The translations under genes were made by a program, and so were the position numbers. A DNA stretch of 51,655 nucleotides from an uncultured Clostridia bacterium (GTDB lineage: Bacteria > Bacillota > Clostridia > Christensenellales > Aristaeellaceae), in contig CAMVFE010000013.1 of the NCBI GenBank assembly GCA_947166705.1, forward strand, positions 1-51,655, written 5' to 3'. Below, one piece after another: positions 7,483-16,017 of this stretch. The notes under the pieces were generated by a model, which had not been told where the DNA came from, searched no databases, and was given only the letters and a program-made list of their open reading frames with translations. Each line of letters starts with the position of its first letter. Position 1 is the first letter of the stretch.

Positions 7483-9008
7483 TGAAAACGCTTTTTGTTT
7501 CCGCGCGCAGCGCGTCCGTCCTGCTGGACGGCGAAGGGGATTACACCATGCCCGCCCCCGTCTCCCTCTCCCTGAACGGAATGGACCTGGGGGCTGAATG
7601 CCGCTCCGTCGTTTCGCTGTTCGATCTCTTTCCGGAGACGGATTACCGCCTGGAGCTCAGGCGGGATGGCCGTGCTCCGGAGGTTCTGTGTTTCCGCACG
7701 GAATCGGAATCCTTCACGCTGGACGTGCGCCGCTTCGGAGCGGTCGGCGACGGCGTCGCGGACGATACCTCCGCCCTCCAGGCCGCGCTGCTCTGCTGCC
7801 CGGAAGGCGGGCGGGTCCTGATTCCCGAAGGGACTTACCGGACCGGGCCTCTTTTCCTGAAAAGCCATATGACCCTTGAGCTCCGGAAAGGCGCCCGGCT
7901 CTCCCTGCTTGACAAAAAGGATGTCCGGGCCGTTCTGCCGGGCCTGGTCTTCCCCACCGGCGGCGGGGACGATCTGCTGCTCGGCTCTCAGGAAGGCAAT
8001 CCGTTGGATTCCTTCGCGTCCCTTCTGACAGGGATCGGCCTGGAGGATGTCCGAATCATCGGCGAGGGCGTGCTGGACGGCCGCGGCCGGGAGGGCGGCT
8101 GGTGGAAATGTCCCAAGGAGAAGGACCGGGCATTCCGGGGCCATCTTCTGTTCCTGAGCCGCTGCCGGGATATCACGGTCCAGGGCATCGGATTTCTGAA
8201 CAGCCCGTTCTGGAACATTCATCCGCTCTTCAGCCGGAACCTGGCCTTCCTGAACATCACGGTGCAGGCTCCCGCGGACAGTCCCAACACGGACGGGTTC
8301 GATCCTGAAAGCTGCGAAGGCGTCCGTCTTTACGGAGCCCTGTTCTCCGTGGGGGATGACTGTATCGCCATCAAGTCCGGCAAGATCTGGCAGGGGATGA
8401 AATACCATATGCCTTCGCGGGATCTGGAGATCGCGTGGTGCGCCATGCTCGACGGGCACGGCGGGGTAACCGTCGGCAGCGAGATGGCCGGCGGCGTGTA
8501 CCGGGTCCGGGTGCATCACTGCTGGATGAGGGGGAATGACCGGGGGCTTCGGATCAAATCCCGCCGCGGCCGCGGCCGGTATGCCGTGGTGGACGATATC
8601 CGCTTCGAGGATATCCGGATGGAGGGCGTCAAAATGCCCCTGGTGGTCAACTGCATGTACTTCTGCGATCCGGACGGCCACTCCCCCTGGGTTCAGACAT
8701 GGGAGCCTCAGCCGGTGGACGAGACGACCCCGACCATCGGTTCCGTCGTTTTCGAGCGGGTTCGGGCCGAGGGCTGCCAGGCCTGTGCCGCGTACATTCT
8801 CGGGCTGCCAGAGCGCCCGGTTCGAAGCGTTTCGATCCGAGGCTGCCGCTTCAGCTTTCAGGAAAACAGCGAGCCGCTGGTTCCCGCGATGGCGGATCAT
8901 GTTCCCGCCCTCCATAACCGGGGAATCGTCGCGCGGTTTGTCGGGGAGCTGACGGTTGAGGACGTCTCCATGGAAAATGTGGAGGGTGAAACGGTTCAGC
9001 GGTTGTAA
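7482..9008 (+). CDS. Glycoside hydrolase family 28 (polygalacturonase-like), intracellular
   Basis: A 508-residue right-handed beta-helix enzyme of family GH28, which hydrolyses alpha-1,4-galacturonosyl (or rhamnogalacturonan) bonds by inversion. An N-terminal beta-sandwich-like region (about 1-80) precedes the helix entry RRFGAVGDGVADDTSAL. All GH28 motifs are present: NTDGFDPES near residue 268, GDDC near 290, GHGG near 325 and RIKS near 357, giving the three aspartates, histidine, arginine and lysine of the site. There is no signal peptide, so it probably trims imported oligomers as an exo-enzyme. It overlaps the preceding gene by one base and is followed by kduI. Confidence 0.93.
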   Translation: MKTLFVSARSASVLLDGEGDYTMPAPVSLSLNGMDLGAECRSVVSLFDLFPETDYRLELRRDGRAPEVLCFRTESESFTLDVRRFGAVGDGVADDTSALQAALLCCPEGGRVLIPEGTYRTGPLFLKSHMTLELRKGARLSLLDKKDVRAVLPGLVFPTGGGDDLLLGSQEGNPLDSFASLLTGIGLEDVRIIGEGVLDGRGREGGWWKCPKEKDRAFRGHLLFLSRCRDITVQGIGFLNSPFWNIHPLFSRNLAFLNITVQAPADSPNTDGFDPESCEGVRLYGALFSVGDDCIAIKSGKIWQGMKYHMPSRDLEIAWCAMLDGHGGVTVGSEMAGGVYRVRVHHCWMRGNDRGLRIKSRRGRGRYAVVDDIRFEDIRMEGVKMPLVVNCMYFCDPDGHSPWVQTWEPQPVDETTPTIGSVVFERVRAEGCQACAAYILGLPERPVRSVSIRGCRFSFQENSEPLVPAMADHVPALHNRGIVARFVGELTVEDVSMENVEGETVQRL

Positions 9009-9055
9009 TCTGTTTCCTGGAAAACATGACACATATTTGAAGGAGGAAAGGTACC

Positions 9056-9898
9056 ATGGACATTCGTTATTCCTGCAGCCAGCGTGATTTCAGGCGCTAT
9101 ACCACAGAGGAGACGCGCCGGGAGTTTCTGATCGAAACCCTGTTCGTTCCGGACGAGGTGCAGGCCGTCTACAGCCATGTGGACCGCATGGTGACGCTGG
9201 GCATCATGCCTGTCCGGGAAAAGGTTTCCATCGACAAAGGCATCGATATCTGGAAGAATTTCGGAACGGATTATTTCCTCGAGCGCAGGGAATACGGCAT
9301 GTTCAACGTCGGCGGACCCGGAAAGGTTTACGCGGACGATCAGGTGTACAGCCTGGAGTATAAGGACTGCCTCTACATCACCAGGGGCGCGAAGTCCGTC
9401 TTTTTCCAAAGCGACGATCCCGCTCATCCCGCCAAATTCTATCTGGTTTCCGCCCCGGCGCACTGCAGCTACGAGAACCGCCTGATCCGGATCGCGGACG
9501 CGGCGAAGAAGCCCCTCGGCGCCCTGGAGACCAGCAACAAGCGGACCATCAACCAGTTTATCCATCCCTCCGTGCTGAAAACCTGCCAGCTGTCCATGGG
9601 CATGACCGTGCTGGAGCCCGGCTCCGTCTGGAACACCATGCCGGCGCATACCCATGAGCGCAGGATGGAGATTTACTTCTATTTCGAAGTCCCCGAAAAC
9701 AACGTCGTCTTCCATATGATGGGCGAAGGGCAGGAAACCCGGCACATCGTCATGCAGAACGAGCAGGCCGTCATCTCCCCCTCCTGGTCCATCCACGCGG
9801 GCGCGGGCACCAGCAACTACACCTTCATCTGGGCCATGGGCGGCGAGAATCAGGCCTTCGACGACATGGATGAAATTCCGACCACTGAGCTTCGCTGA
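9056..9898 (+). CDS. kduI: 5-dehydro-4-deoxy-D-glucuronate isomerase
   Basis: KduI isomerises 5-keto-4-deoxyuronate, the monomer released from unsaturated pectin fragments, to 2,5-diketo-3-deoxygluconate in the cytoplasm. The 280-residue product is the standard length. It carries the cupin metal motif MPAHTHERRMEIYFYF, whose two histidines and glutamate bind zinc. A late His in SIHAGAGTSNYTFIWAMGGEN supplies the fourth ligand. GGAGG precedes the ATG by 8 bases. It lies between the GH28 gene and kduD, the next enzyme of the same pathway. Confidence 0.97.
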   Translation: MDIRYSCSQRDFRRYTTEETRREFLIETLFVPDEVQAVYSHVDRMVTLGIMPVREKVSIDKGIDIWKNFGTDYFLERREYGMFNVGGPGKVYADDQVYSLEYKDCLYITRGAKSVFFQSDDPAHPAKFYLVSAPAHCSYENRLIRIADAAKKPLGALETSNKRTINQFIHPSVLKTCQLSMGMTVLEPGSVWNTMPAHTHERRMEIYFYFEVPENNVVFHMMGEGQETRHIVMQNEQAVISPSWSIHAGAGTSNYTFIWAMGGENQAFDDMDEIPTTELR

Positions 9899-9925
9899 CC
9901 CGGTTCCGCCGCCTCGCGAAGGGGC

Positions 9926-9978
9926 CCCGCTTCCCCGCCGGCTCCGGCCGGGCCCGGCGTGCCGGCCGCTGAAGCGGG
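9926..9978 (+). other. Large GC-rich hairpin between kduI and kduD
   Basis: CCCGCTTC (9926-9933) pairs perfectly with GAAGCGGG (9971-9978). The enclosed sequence (GCCGG, CCGGCC, GGCCGG repeats) can fold further. No T-run follows, so it is more likely an mRNA-stability or differential-expression element than a terminator. Confidence 0.5.
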
Positions 9979-10042
9979 AATCCGGAACGAACGGCATGGA
10001 TGAACATACAAACAATACGATTTGGAAAGGAAGGATTCGAAC

Positions 10043-10840
10043 ATGAACATGAAGGATTTCAGCCTCACCGGCAAAATCGCCTGGATCACCGGCGCCTCCT
10101 ACGGCATCGGCTTTGCAATTGCGGAGGCGTTCCACGCGGCGGGCGCCACCATCGTTTTCAACGATATCAACCAGGATCTGGTGAACCGCGGCCTGGCCGC
10201 CTATCAGGAGAAGGGCATCCCCGCCCATGGATATGTGTGCGACGTCACGAACGAGGAGGCTGTGCAGGCCCTCGTCGCGCAGATTGAGAAGGAAGTCGGC
10301 GTCATCGATATCCTGGTCAACAACGCGGGCATTATCCGCCGCATCCCCATGATCGAGATGAGCGCCGCGGACTTCCGGAAGGTCATCGATGTGGATCTGA
10401 ACGCTCCCTTCATCTGCGCCAAGGCAGTCATCCCCTCCATGATTCAGAAGGGGCACGGAAAGATCATCAACATCTGCTCCATGATGAGCGAGCTGGGCAG
10501 GGAGACGGTTTCCGCCTACGCGGCGGCCAAGGGCGGCCTGAAGATGCTGACCCGGAACATCTGCTCCGAATACGGCGGGCACAACATCCAGTGCAATGGC
10601 ATCGGGCCGGGATACATCGCCACGCCCCAGACCGCGCCGCTCCGGGAGCGCCAGGCGGATGGAAGCCGGCACCCCTTCGACCAGTTCATCGTTTCCAAGA
10701 CCCCGGCCGCCCGCTGGGGAAATCCGGAGGATCTCCAGGGCCCCGCTGTTTTCCTGGCCTCCGACGCGAGCAATTTCGTCAACGGCCATATCCTCTATGT
10801 GGACGGCGGTATTCTGGCCTATATCGGCAAGCAGCCCTGA
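10043..10840 (+). CDS. kduD: 2-dehydro-3-deoxy-D-gluconate 5-dehydrogenase
   Basis: KduD, a short-chain dehydrogenase, reduces 2,5-diketo-3-deoxygluconate (the KduI product) to 2-keto-3-deoxygluconate with NAD(P)H. In the 265-residue product the nucleotide motif TGASYGIG is at 16-23, NNAG at 93-96, and the catalytic Ser146, Tyr159 and Lys163 are in the normal spacing. The start at 10043 has GGAAGGA 8 bases upstream; an earlier ATG at 10022 lacks such a site. It is the last gene before a strong terminator. The kinase and aldolase (KdgK, KdgA) that would finish the pathway are not in this window. Confidence 0.95.
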   Translation: MNMKDFSLTGKIAWITGASYGIGFAIAEAFHAAGATIVFNDINQDLVNRGLAAYQEKGIPAHGYVCDVTNEEAVQALVAQIEKEVGVIDILVNNAGIIRRIPMIEMSAADFRKVIDVDLNAPFICAKAVIPSMIQKGHGKIINICSMMSELGRETVSAYAAAKGGLKMLTRNICSEYGGHNIQCNGIGPGYIATPQTAPLRERQADGSRHPFDQFIVSKTPAARWGNPEDLQGPAVFLASDASNFVNGHILYVDGGILAYIGKQP

Positions 10841-10859
10841 CCTGTTATGTTTTGTCTTA

Positions 10860-10887
10860 TCCCGCGGGCCCGGCCCGCGGGTTTTTT
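10860..10887 (+). terminator. Intrinsic terminator after kduD
   Basis: A GC-only hairpin (CCCGCGGGCC pairing with GGCCCGCGGG) is followed directly by seven T residues, about 20 bases after the kduD stop. This separates the catabolic operon from the transport operon. Confidence 0.93.
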
Positions 10888-11009
10888 TATGCCGCGCGCC
10901 CCGGAAATCCCTCCCTTTTCCGTTTCTGTGCCCGCCAAATTATACTTATTATTTGCTGTTTCTTTCTTCAATATTTGTCTTATGTAACAAAATTGAAACA
11001 TCTTTCCCC

Positions 11010-11038
11010 TGTACAAAAAACGGGAAAAACTTTATAAT
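11010..11038 (+). promoter_or_regulatory. Promoter of the oligosaccharide transport operon
   Basis: TGTACA (11010-11015) and a perfect TATAAT (11033-11038) are separated by 17 bases in an AT-rich stretch after the kduD terminator, about 48 bases before the first start codon. No obvious operator palindrome is visible. Confidence 0.6.
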
Positions 11039-11085
11039 ACCTGAGACTGAATTGGACAGTTTGTCTATGCTTCGGAGGACGAGCG

Positions 11086-11661
11086 TTGAATAAGCGGCGG
11101 AGCCCCGAACAGTACAGAAGGGTGGACCTTCTCCTGTTCGCCCTGATGCTCCTGGTTTTCGAAAGTATGATTCTCCTGGCCTCCAGCCGCTGGTTTCCGG
11201 CGGAGCCGTACACGGTCTCCCTCGTCCCGGCCGTCGTCGCGATCGTTCTGGTCCGGTGGGGGCCCTGGGCCGCGGTGCACGCGCTGCTCGGGGGGGCGGT
11301 CGTCTGCCTTCACCTGCACGCCTCCGCTTCCCAGTTCCTGATCTACGGCCTCGGGAATCTCTTTCCGCTTCTGCTCCTTCCCCTGCTGGCCCGCTGGCGG
11401 AAGGCCGGAGGCGTCTGGAAGGAATCCCTGCCGGCGCTGGCCTTCGGCCTGGCGGTCCTCCTGCTGATGCAGGGCGGCCGCGCGGCCGTCTCACTTCTGA
11501 CGGGGGCGGAGCCTTCGCTGGCGGCGGGGTACTTTACGACGGAGGCGGTCACGGATCTGTTTACCCTGGTGATTCTCTGGATCGTCCGCCGGCTGGACGG
11601 CATGCTGGAGGATCAGCTGCATTATATGGCGCGCGTTCAGGCGGAGCAGTCCGATTCCTGA
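11086..11661 (+). CDS. Small multi-pass membrane protein, first gene of transport operon
   Basis: A 191-residue protein with about five hydrophobic segments (roughly 15-32, 43-58, 60-78, 82-102, 113-130) and a short C-terminal cytoplasmic tail. The size and hydrophobicity resemble substrate-binding (S) subunits of ECF transporters, but I cannot assign it to a family. It starts with TTG at 11086, with GGAGG 8 bases upstream; no ATG offers an equal site. It is the first gene after the operon promoter and 60 bases before the first permease, so a part in uptake or sensing of the same substrate is plausible. Confidence 0.8.
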   Translation: MNKRRSPEQYRRVDLLLFALMLLVFESMILLASSRWFPAEPYTVSLVPAVVAIVLVRWGPWAAVHALLGGAVVCLHLHASASQFLIYGLGNLFPLLLLPLLARWRKAGGVWKESLPALAFGLAVLLLMQGGRAAVSLLTGAEPSLAAGYFTTEAVTDLFTLVILWIVRRLDGMLEDQLHYMARVQAEQSDS

Positions 11662-11721
11662 TCCCGGCTTTCCTGATTAAATCGGCCCGGTTTCCGCGGG
11701 CCGGAGAACGGAGGAATGTGC

Positions 11722-12777
11722 ATGAAGCATCCAGCGGGGGATTATCTGATCCACGACGAAGCGGCAGGAACCTGGCGGGAGGATCCCGAGCAGGCTGTCC
11801 GGGACGACGTGGAAAAGCACTACTGGCTTCACGTGGGGCGTACCATTCTGAAGGACTGGCGTCTCTACGTCATGCTGGTGCCGATGCTGCTGGTGTTCCT
11901 GTTCTGGCGCTATTTTCCCATGTATGAACTGCTGGGAAGCTTCAAGGTTCCGGACGGGATTCTTCCGGTCAATGAACAGCTCTTCTCCGGCTTCAGCTAT
12001 TTCAAGCGCCTCCTGGTGGGCGGGGACAGCCTGAGCGTGGATTTCTGGCGGGCGATGCGGAACACCTTCCTGCTCAGCTTCTACGGCCTGTGCTTCGGTT
12101 TCCCGATGCCCATCATCCTGGCGCTGTTCTTCAATGAAGTCCGGTCCAACTGGGCCCGCAGCACCCTGCAGGTCATGACCTACCTGCCGAAGTTCATGTC
12201 CACGGTCGTCATGACCTCCCTGGTCACCATGCTGGTGAAGCAGGGCTCCATCATCGGCCAGATGGGCATCGTCAGCCAGGCGCTGGTCAGGCTGGGCATC
12301 ATCAGCGCGGAGATCGGAAACGCCGGCCTGCTGAACAATCCGGACTACTTCCGGGCCATCTACCAGATCAGCGGCATCTGGGAGGAAGCCGGCTACGGCA
12401 GCATCGTCTTCTTCGCGGCCATCATCGCCATCTCGCCGACCAGCTATGAGGCGGCGCAGATCGACGGCGCCAACAAATGGGCGCAGATGCGCTACGTGGT
12501 GCTTCCCAGCATCCTGTCCACCATCGTGATCATGCTGATCACGCGGATCGGCTCCCTGCTGAACATCGGCTATGAAAAGGTCATGCTGCTCTATAACACC
12601 AAGACCTACATGACGGCGGACGTGATTTCGACGCTGGCCTACAGGACGGGCCTGGGCGGCGGCGCCGGGACCGGCATCGCCAGCGCGGCGGAAATGATGA
12701 ATAATGTGGTGGGCATGCTGCTGGTAATCGGTGCGAACACCATTGCCCGCAAGGCGGCCAACACCTCGCTGTATTAA
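11722..12777 (+). CDS. ABC transporter permease, LplB type (oligosaccharide)
   Basis: A 351-residue inner membrane permease of the binding-protein-dependent sugar transporters (LplB/YtcP pair). After a roughly 45-residue cytoplasmic N-terminus there are six hydrophobic segments. The EAA loop that docks the ATPase is SYEAAQIDGANKWAQMRYVV near residue 240. The start at 11722 is favoured over ATG 11716 because GGAGG lies 7 bases before it but abuts the other. It forms a heterodimer with the permease encoded next; the gap is 13 bases. Context points to pectic oligosaccharides as substrate. Confidence 0.92.
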   Translation: MKHPAGDYLIHDEAAGTWREDPEQAVRDDVEKHYWLHVGRTILKDWRLYVMLVPMLLVFLFWRYFPMYELLGSFKVPDGILPVNEQLFSGFSYFKRLLVGGDSLSVDFWRAMRNTFLLSFYGLCFGFPMPIILALFFNEVRSNWARSTLQVMTYLPKFMSTVVMTSLVTMLVKQGSIIGQMGIVSQALVRLGIISAEIGNAGLLNNPDYFRAIYQISGIWEEAGYGSIVFFAAIIAISPTSYEAAQIDGANKWAQMRYVVLPSILSTIVIMLITRIGSLLNIGYEKVMLLYNTKTYMTADVISTLAYRTGLGGGAGTGIASAAEMMNNVVGMLLVIGANTIARKAANTSLY

Positions 12778-12790
12778 GGAGGGATCCGGG

Positions 12791-13681
12791 ATGAAAAGAA
12801 AGCTCGAAATCTCCGAGCTGATCTTCAAGGTTCTCAGCTACGTGCTGCTGACCGTGTTTGCCCTGATGTGCCTGTATCCCTTCGTCTATGCGGTCTCCGC
12901 CGCCATGAGCGGGCGGCACGCGGTGGAATACAGCGAAGTGGTGCTGTTCCCGAAGGACGTTCAGTTCGAAGCCTTCGCCAGCATGTTTTCCAACAACATG
13001 TTCTGGAACTCCTACGCCAACACCCTGTTCCTGACCTTTTACGGAACCCTGTGGGCGCTGGGGGTCTCCATTCTCGGCGCCTATGCCCTGAGCAAGAAAA
13101 GGCTGCTGTTCCGGAAGGCCTTCAACTTCTTCCTGGTATTCACCATGTGGTTCAGCGCCGGTATCGTTCCCCAGTACCTGAATTACCTGGATACCCAGCG
13201 GGTCTTCAACTCCATCGGCATCATGGATGACAAGTGGCTGGTCGTGATCGCCATGGGTATGGCGGCCATGAACATCATCCTCCTGCGGAACGCGTTCGAA
13301 AACGTTCCCGGGGAGATCGAGGAAGCCGCCATCGTGGACGGAGCCACGGAGCTGCAGGTGCTCAACAAGGTCTACATCCCCATGAGCAAGAGCACGATCG
13401 CCACAGTGGCGCTGTTCTTCGCCATCAGCCGGTGGAACGGTTACTTCTGGGCCCGGCAGATGATTTCCAACGGAAATGAGCATCCCCTGCAGGTGTTTAT
13501 CCGGCTCCAGCTGGAGATGTATACGGATCCGGACCAGATGACGGGCTGGGACCGGGTGTACGCGCCGGACTCCATGATCTACGCGCTGATCGTCTGCTCC
13601 ATTATCCCGATCCTCATCATCTATCCCTTCATTCAGAAATATTTCGCCAAGGGCACGAACGTCGGCGGCGTAAAGGAGTGA
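12791..13681 (+). CDS. ABC transporter permease, YtcP type (oligosaccharide)
   Basis: The second permease, 296 residues with six membrane segments, starting MKRKLEISEL. The EAA loop is EIEEAAIVDGATELQVLNKV, followed by the PMSKSTIATVALF segment typical of the YtcP/carbohydrate permease group. AAGGAGGG lies 7 bases before the ATG. It partners the preceding LplB-type permease in one pore. The C-terminal GTNVGGVKE ending is also typical of this family. No ATPase gene is adjacent; the operon's two MsmX-type ATPases lie 3.4 and 6.9 kb further on. Confidence 0.93.
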   Translation: MKRKLEISELIFKVLSYVLLTVFALMCLYPFVYAVSAAMSGRHAVEYSEVVLFPKDVQFEAFASMFSNNMFWNSYANTLFLTFYGTLWALGVSILGAYALSKKRLLFRKAFNFFLVFTMWFSAGIVPQYLNYLDTQRVFNSIGIMDDKWLVVIAMGMAAMNIILLRNAFENVPGEIEEAAIVDGATELQVLNKVYIPMSKSTIATVALFFAISRWNGYFWARQMISNGNEHPLQVFIRLQLEMYTDPDQMTGWDRVYAPDSMIYALIVCSIIPILIIYPFIQKYFAKGTNVGGVKE

Positions 13682-13778
13682 TCCCGCGGGCGTTCGGAAA
13701 GGTCCATACCCTGCCCGGCATGCGCGGCTCCCCTCTCGGAAGGAAAGGCTCCGGGATGGGGCGGAAACAGTTCCCCAT

Positions 13779-13795
13779 CGGTTGATAAGCAACCG
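13779..13795 (+). promoter_or_regulatory. Small stem-loop before the binding-protein ribosome-binding site
   Basis: CGGTTG (13779-13784) and CAACCG (13790-13795) are perfect complements around the loop ATAAG. They lie 13 bases before AAAGGAGG of the solute-binding protein gene. The element could stabilise a processed transcript or act as an operator; the sequence alone does not say which. Confidence 0.4.
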
Positions 13796-13821
13796 TTATA
13801 TAAAAAGGAGGTATTTCCAAG

Positions 13822-15903
13822 ATGAAAAAGGTTCTCTCTTTGGCACTTGCGCTGGCCATGGTCCTGACCATGTTCAGCCTCGCTTCCGCGGAAAGCGCCC
13901 TGCCCTACGCGGCAGGAACCGAGCTCCGCATGGGCACCGGCTATAACAACGCGAAGACCGGTCTGGTCTTTGACGCTGAGGTAGCCGGCGAGGGGATCAC
14001 CCTGGCTGACGGCAAGACCTACAACACCGGCGACCTGAAGCCCACCTGGGTAGCCATTCAGGACACCCTGGGCATCAAGTTCATCAGCGTGTACCAGGGC
14101 AACGGCGCTTCTGCCGAGTTCGATTACTGGAAAGAGCAGATGGACAACGTGGACGTGCTGTCCGGCACGGCGGCGAAGCTGAGCGAAGCGGGCGAAGCCG
14201 GCCTGGTTGTGAACATCGCCGAATATCTGGACCAGATGCCGAACTTCAAGGCCTATCTGGACGCCAACCCCATCGTCAAGCTCTCCATCACCGGCAACAC
14301 CGACACCGGCGCGATCTACTTCAGCCCGTACTTCGACGGCGTGAACGACATCGAGCGGATGCCCCTGATGCGGATTGACTGGGTCAAGAAGCTGCTTGAC
14401 GGCGAAGGCGCCTTCACCGCCGCGGACGGCTGCGGCACCACCGCCGCCCCCGTCTATCAGCCCTATATGCCCACCAGCGGGAAGATCGAGATCGAGACGC
14501 CCAACCTGGAAGGCACCGCGGTTGAAATCGTGACCAAGGACTACGACGCCTACGGCAACATCGTGGCCAAGATGAATGAAAAGGGCAGCATGACCGGCGA
14601 GGAAGCCGTGAATATGCTGAGGGAGTACATCGACAAGACCTACAACGGATACTACGGCACCGAACGCAGCAACCTGTTCATCGGCCAGAACGCCGCGTGG
14701 GACGCGGACGAGCTGGTAGCCCTGCTGCGCTGCGTCGTTTCCAACGCGAAGACGCTGAACGGCACCGACACTGTCCAGGGCCTGTTCTCCCGTGAGGATG
14801 CCAACAACCAGCGCCGGGTGGATATGTTCCGGTTTGCCGGCCACCTCTTCGGCGTGCGCGGCCTGGAATCCCGCCAGGATTACCTGTATGTGGACACGGA
14901 TGGCACGCTGAAGGATGCACGTCAGGAAGTGGCCACCTACGAAGCGCTGGCCCGGATGAACACCCTGGTGCAGGAAGGCCTGATCTCCGCGGCGTTTGTC
15001 AACGGCGAGGATGTCAAGACCAAGGATTACCTGTCCAACGACCTCGGCTTCATGCACTATGACTACAACCAGACCCAGACCATCTACAACGACGATGACA
15101 GCGTCCTGCAGGATGGCGAGGCCTATGAGGCGGTTATGGTTCCTGTCGCCCTGTGGCAGGATGGCGCCGAAGGCGGCACCTACATGCGGTTTACCGAGTC
15201 CTGGCGTTCCGTGAAGACGGACGGCTGGGGAATCTCCATCGCCGGCGTGGGCTCCAGCACCGATAAGCTGAACGCCGCCCTGGCCCTGATCGACTATGCC
15301 TACTCTCCCGAAGGCACCATCCGCATGAGCTACGGTCCCGACGAGTTCATCAAGAAGAACGACGACGGCTCCTATGTGACCTTCAGCTTCAACGGCCAGG
15401 AGATGCCTGAAATCGCCGACGCCACCCGCGCCGAACTGTGGGAGAAGGCCAGCGGCAACTACACGAACTATGCGCGTCAGTTCCTGGGCTCCACGCTGAG
15501 CTTCATGAAGAGCCAGGCCTTCGAGTTCCAGTGCACGACGGAAGCCGGCCGTGAAGGCGCCGGGAAGATCTCCAAGGCCATCGCCCTGGGCACCATCAAG
15601 CATCCGGAGCTGGCTCTGGCGGAGAATTCCTGGTACACCTCCGTGCCCACCATTCTGCCCACCACCAAGGCGGAAAATGACGAGCTGGGCGGCTTCACGG
15701 ATCTGACCTCCAAGTTCCAGTCCGGCAAGGATCAGGAGAACATCCTGGTCGACATCATTGCCAAGGGCTTCGTCGTCGAAGGCATGGGCTCTCCCGAGGA
15801 AGCCGCGGCCTTTGTGGCGGACAACATGAAGGGCAGCCAGTACCTGATCATCAAGGAAGGCGCGTGGGAAGCCCTGGTGGACTACGCTGCTGAAATGAAG
15901 TAA
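13822..15903 (+). CDS. Extracellular solute-binding protein, oligosaccharide type
   Basis: A 693-residue exported binding protein with the size of LplA/YtcQ-type oligosaccharide receptors. Residues 1-23 form a signal peptide: KK, a Leu/Ala-rich core, then a signal peptidase I site A-S-A before Glu24. There is no lipobox and no cysteine near the cleavage site, which is unusual for a receptor that must stay near its permease in a monoderm cell. Strong AAAGGAGG precedes the ATG. It follows the two permeases after a 140-base gap containing a small stem-loop, and a 14-bp hairpin follows it. High expression relative to its neighbours is therefore likely. Confidence 0.92.
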   Translation: MKKVLSLALALAMVLTMFSLASAESALPYAAGTELRMGTGYNNAKTGLVFDAEVAGEGITLADGKTYNTGDLKPTWVAIQDTLGIKFISVYQGNGASAEFDYWKEQMDNVDVLSGTAAKLSEAGEAGLVVNIAEYLDQMPNFKAYLDANPIVKLSITGNTDTGAIYFSPYFDGVNDIERMPLMRIDWVKKLLDGEGAFTAADGCGTTAAPVYQPYMPTSGKIEIETPNLEGTAVEIVTKDYDAYGNIVAKMNEKGSMTGEEAVNMLREYIDKTYNGYYGTERSNLFIGQNAAWDADELVALLRCVVSNAKTLNGTDTVQGLFSREDANNQRRVDMFRFAGHLFGVRGLESRQDYLYVDTDGTLKDARQEVATYEALARMNTLVQEGLISAAFVNGEDVKTKDYLSNDLGFMHYDYNQTQTIYNDDDSVLQDGEAYEAVMVPVALWQDGAEGGTYMRFTESWRSVKTDGWGISIAGVGSSTDKLNAALALIDYAYSPEGTIRMSYGPDEFIKKNDDGSYVTFSFNGQEMPEIADATRAELWEKASGNYTNYARQFLGSTLSFMKSQAFEFQCTTEAGREGAGKISKAIALGTIKHPELALAENSWYTSVPTILPTTKAENDELGGFTDLTSKFQSGKDQENILVDIIAKGFVVEGMGSPEEAAAFVADNMKGSQYLIIKEGAWEALVDYAAEMK

Positions 15904-15948
15904 TCACACCCGGGCCGGTCACGGCTCCGGTACGAACCCTGAAACCGT

Positions 15949-15982
15949 CCCGCCCGGAGGGGGCTTCTCCCCTCCGGGCGGG
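15949..15982 (+). other. 14-bp perfect hairpin after the binding-protein gene
   Basis: Positions 15949-15962 (CCCGCCCGGAGGGG) pair perfectly with 15969-15982 around a six-base loop. No T-run follows, and the next gene starts 35 bases on. It looks like a 3' stability hairpin or partial attenuator that would raise binding-protein mRNA over the downstream genes. Confidence 0.7.
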
Positions 15983-16017
15983 CAGACCCGGAATACAGAA
16001 AAAGGATGTGGTCGGTT

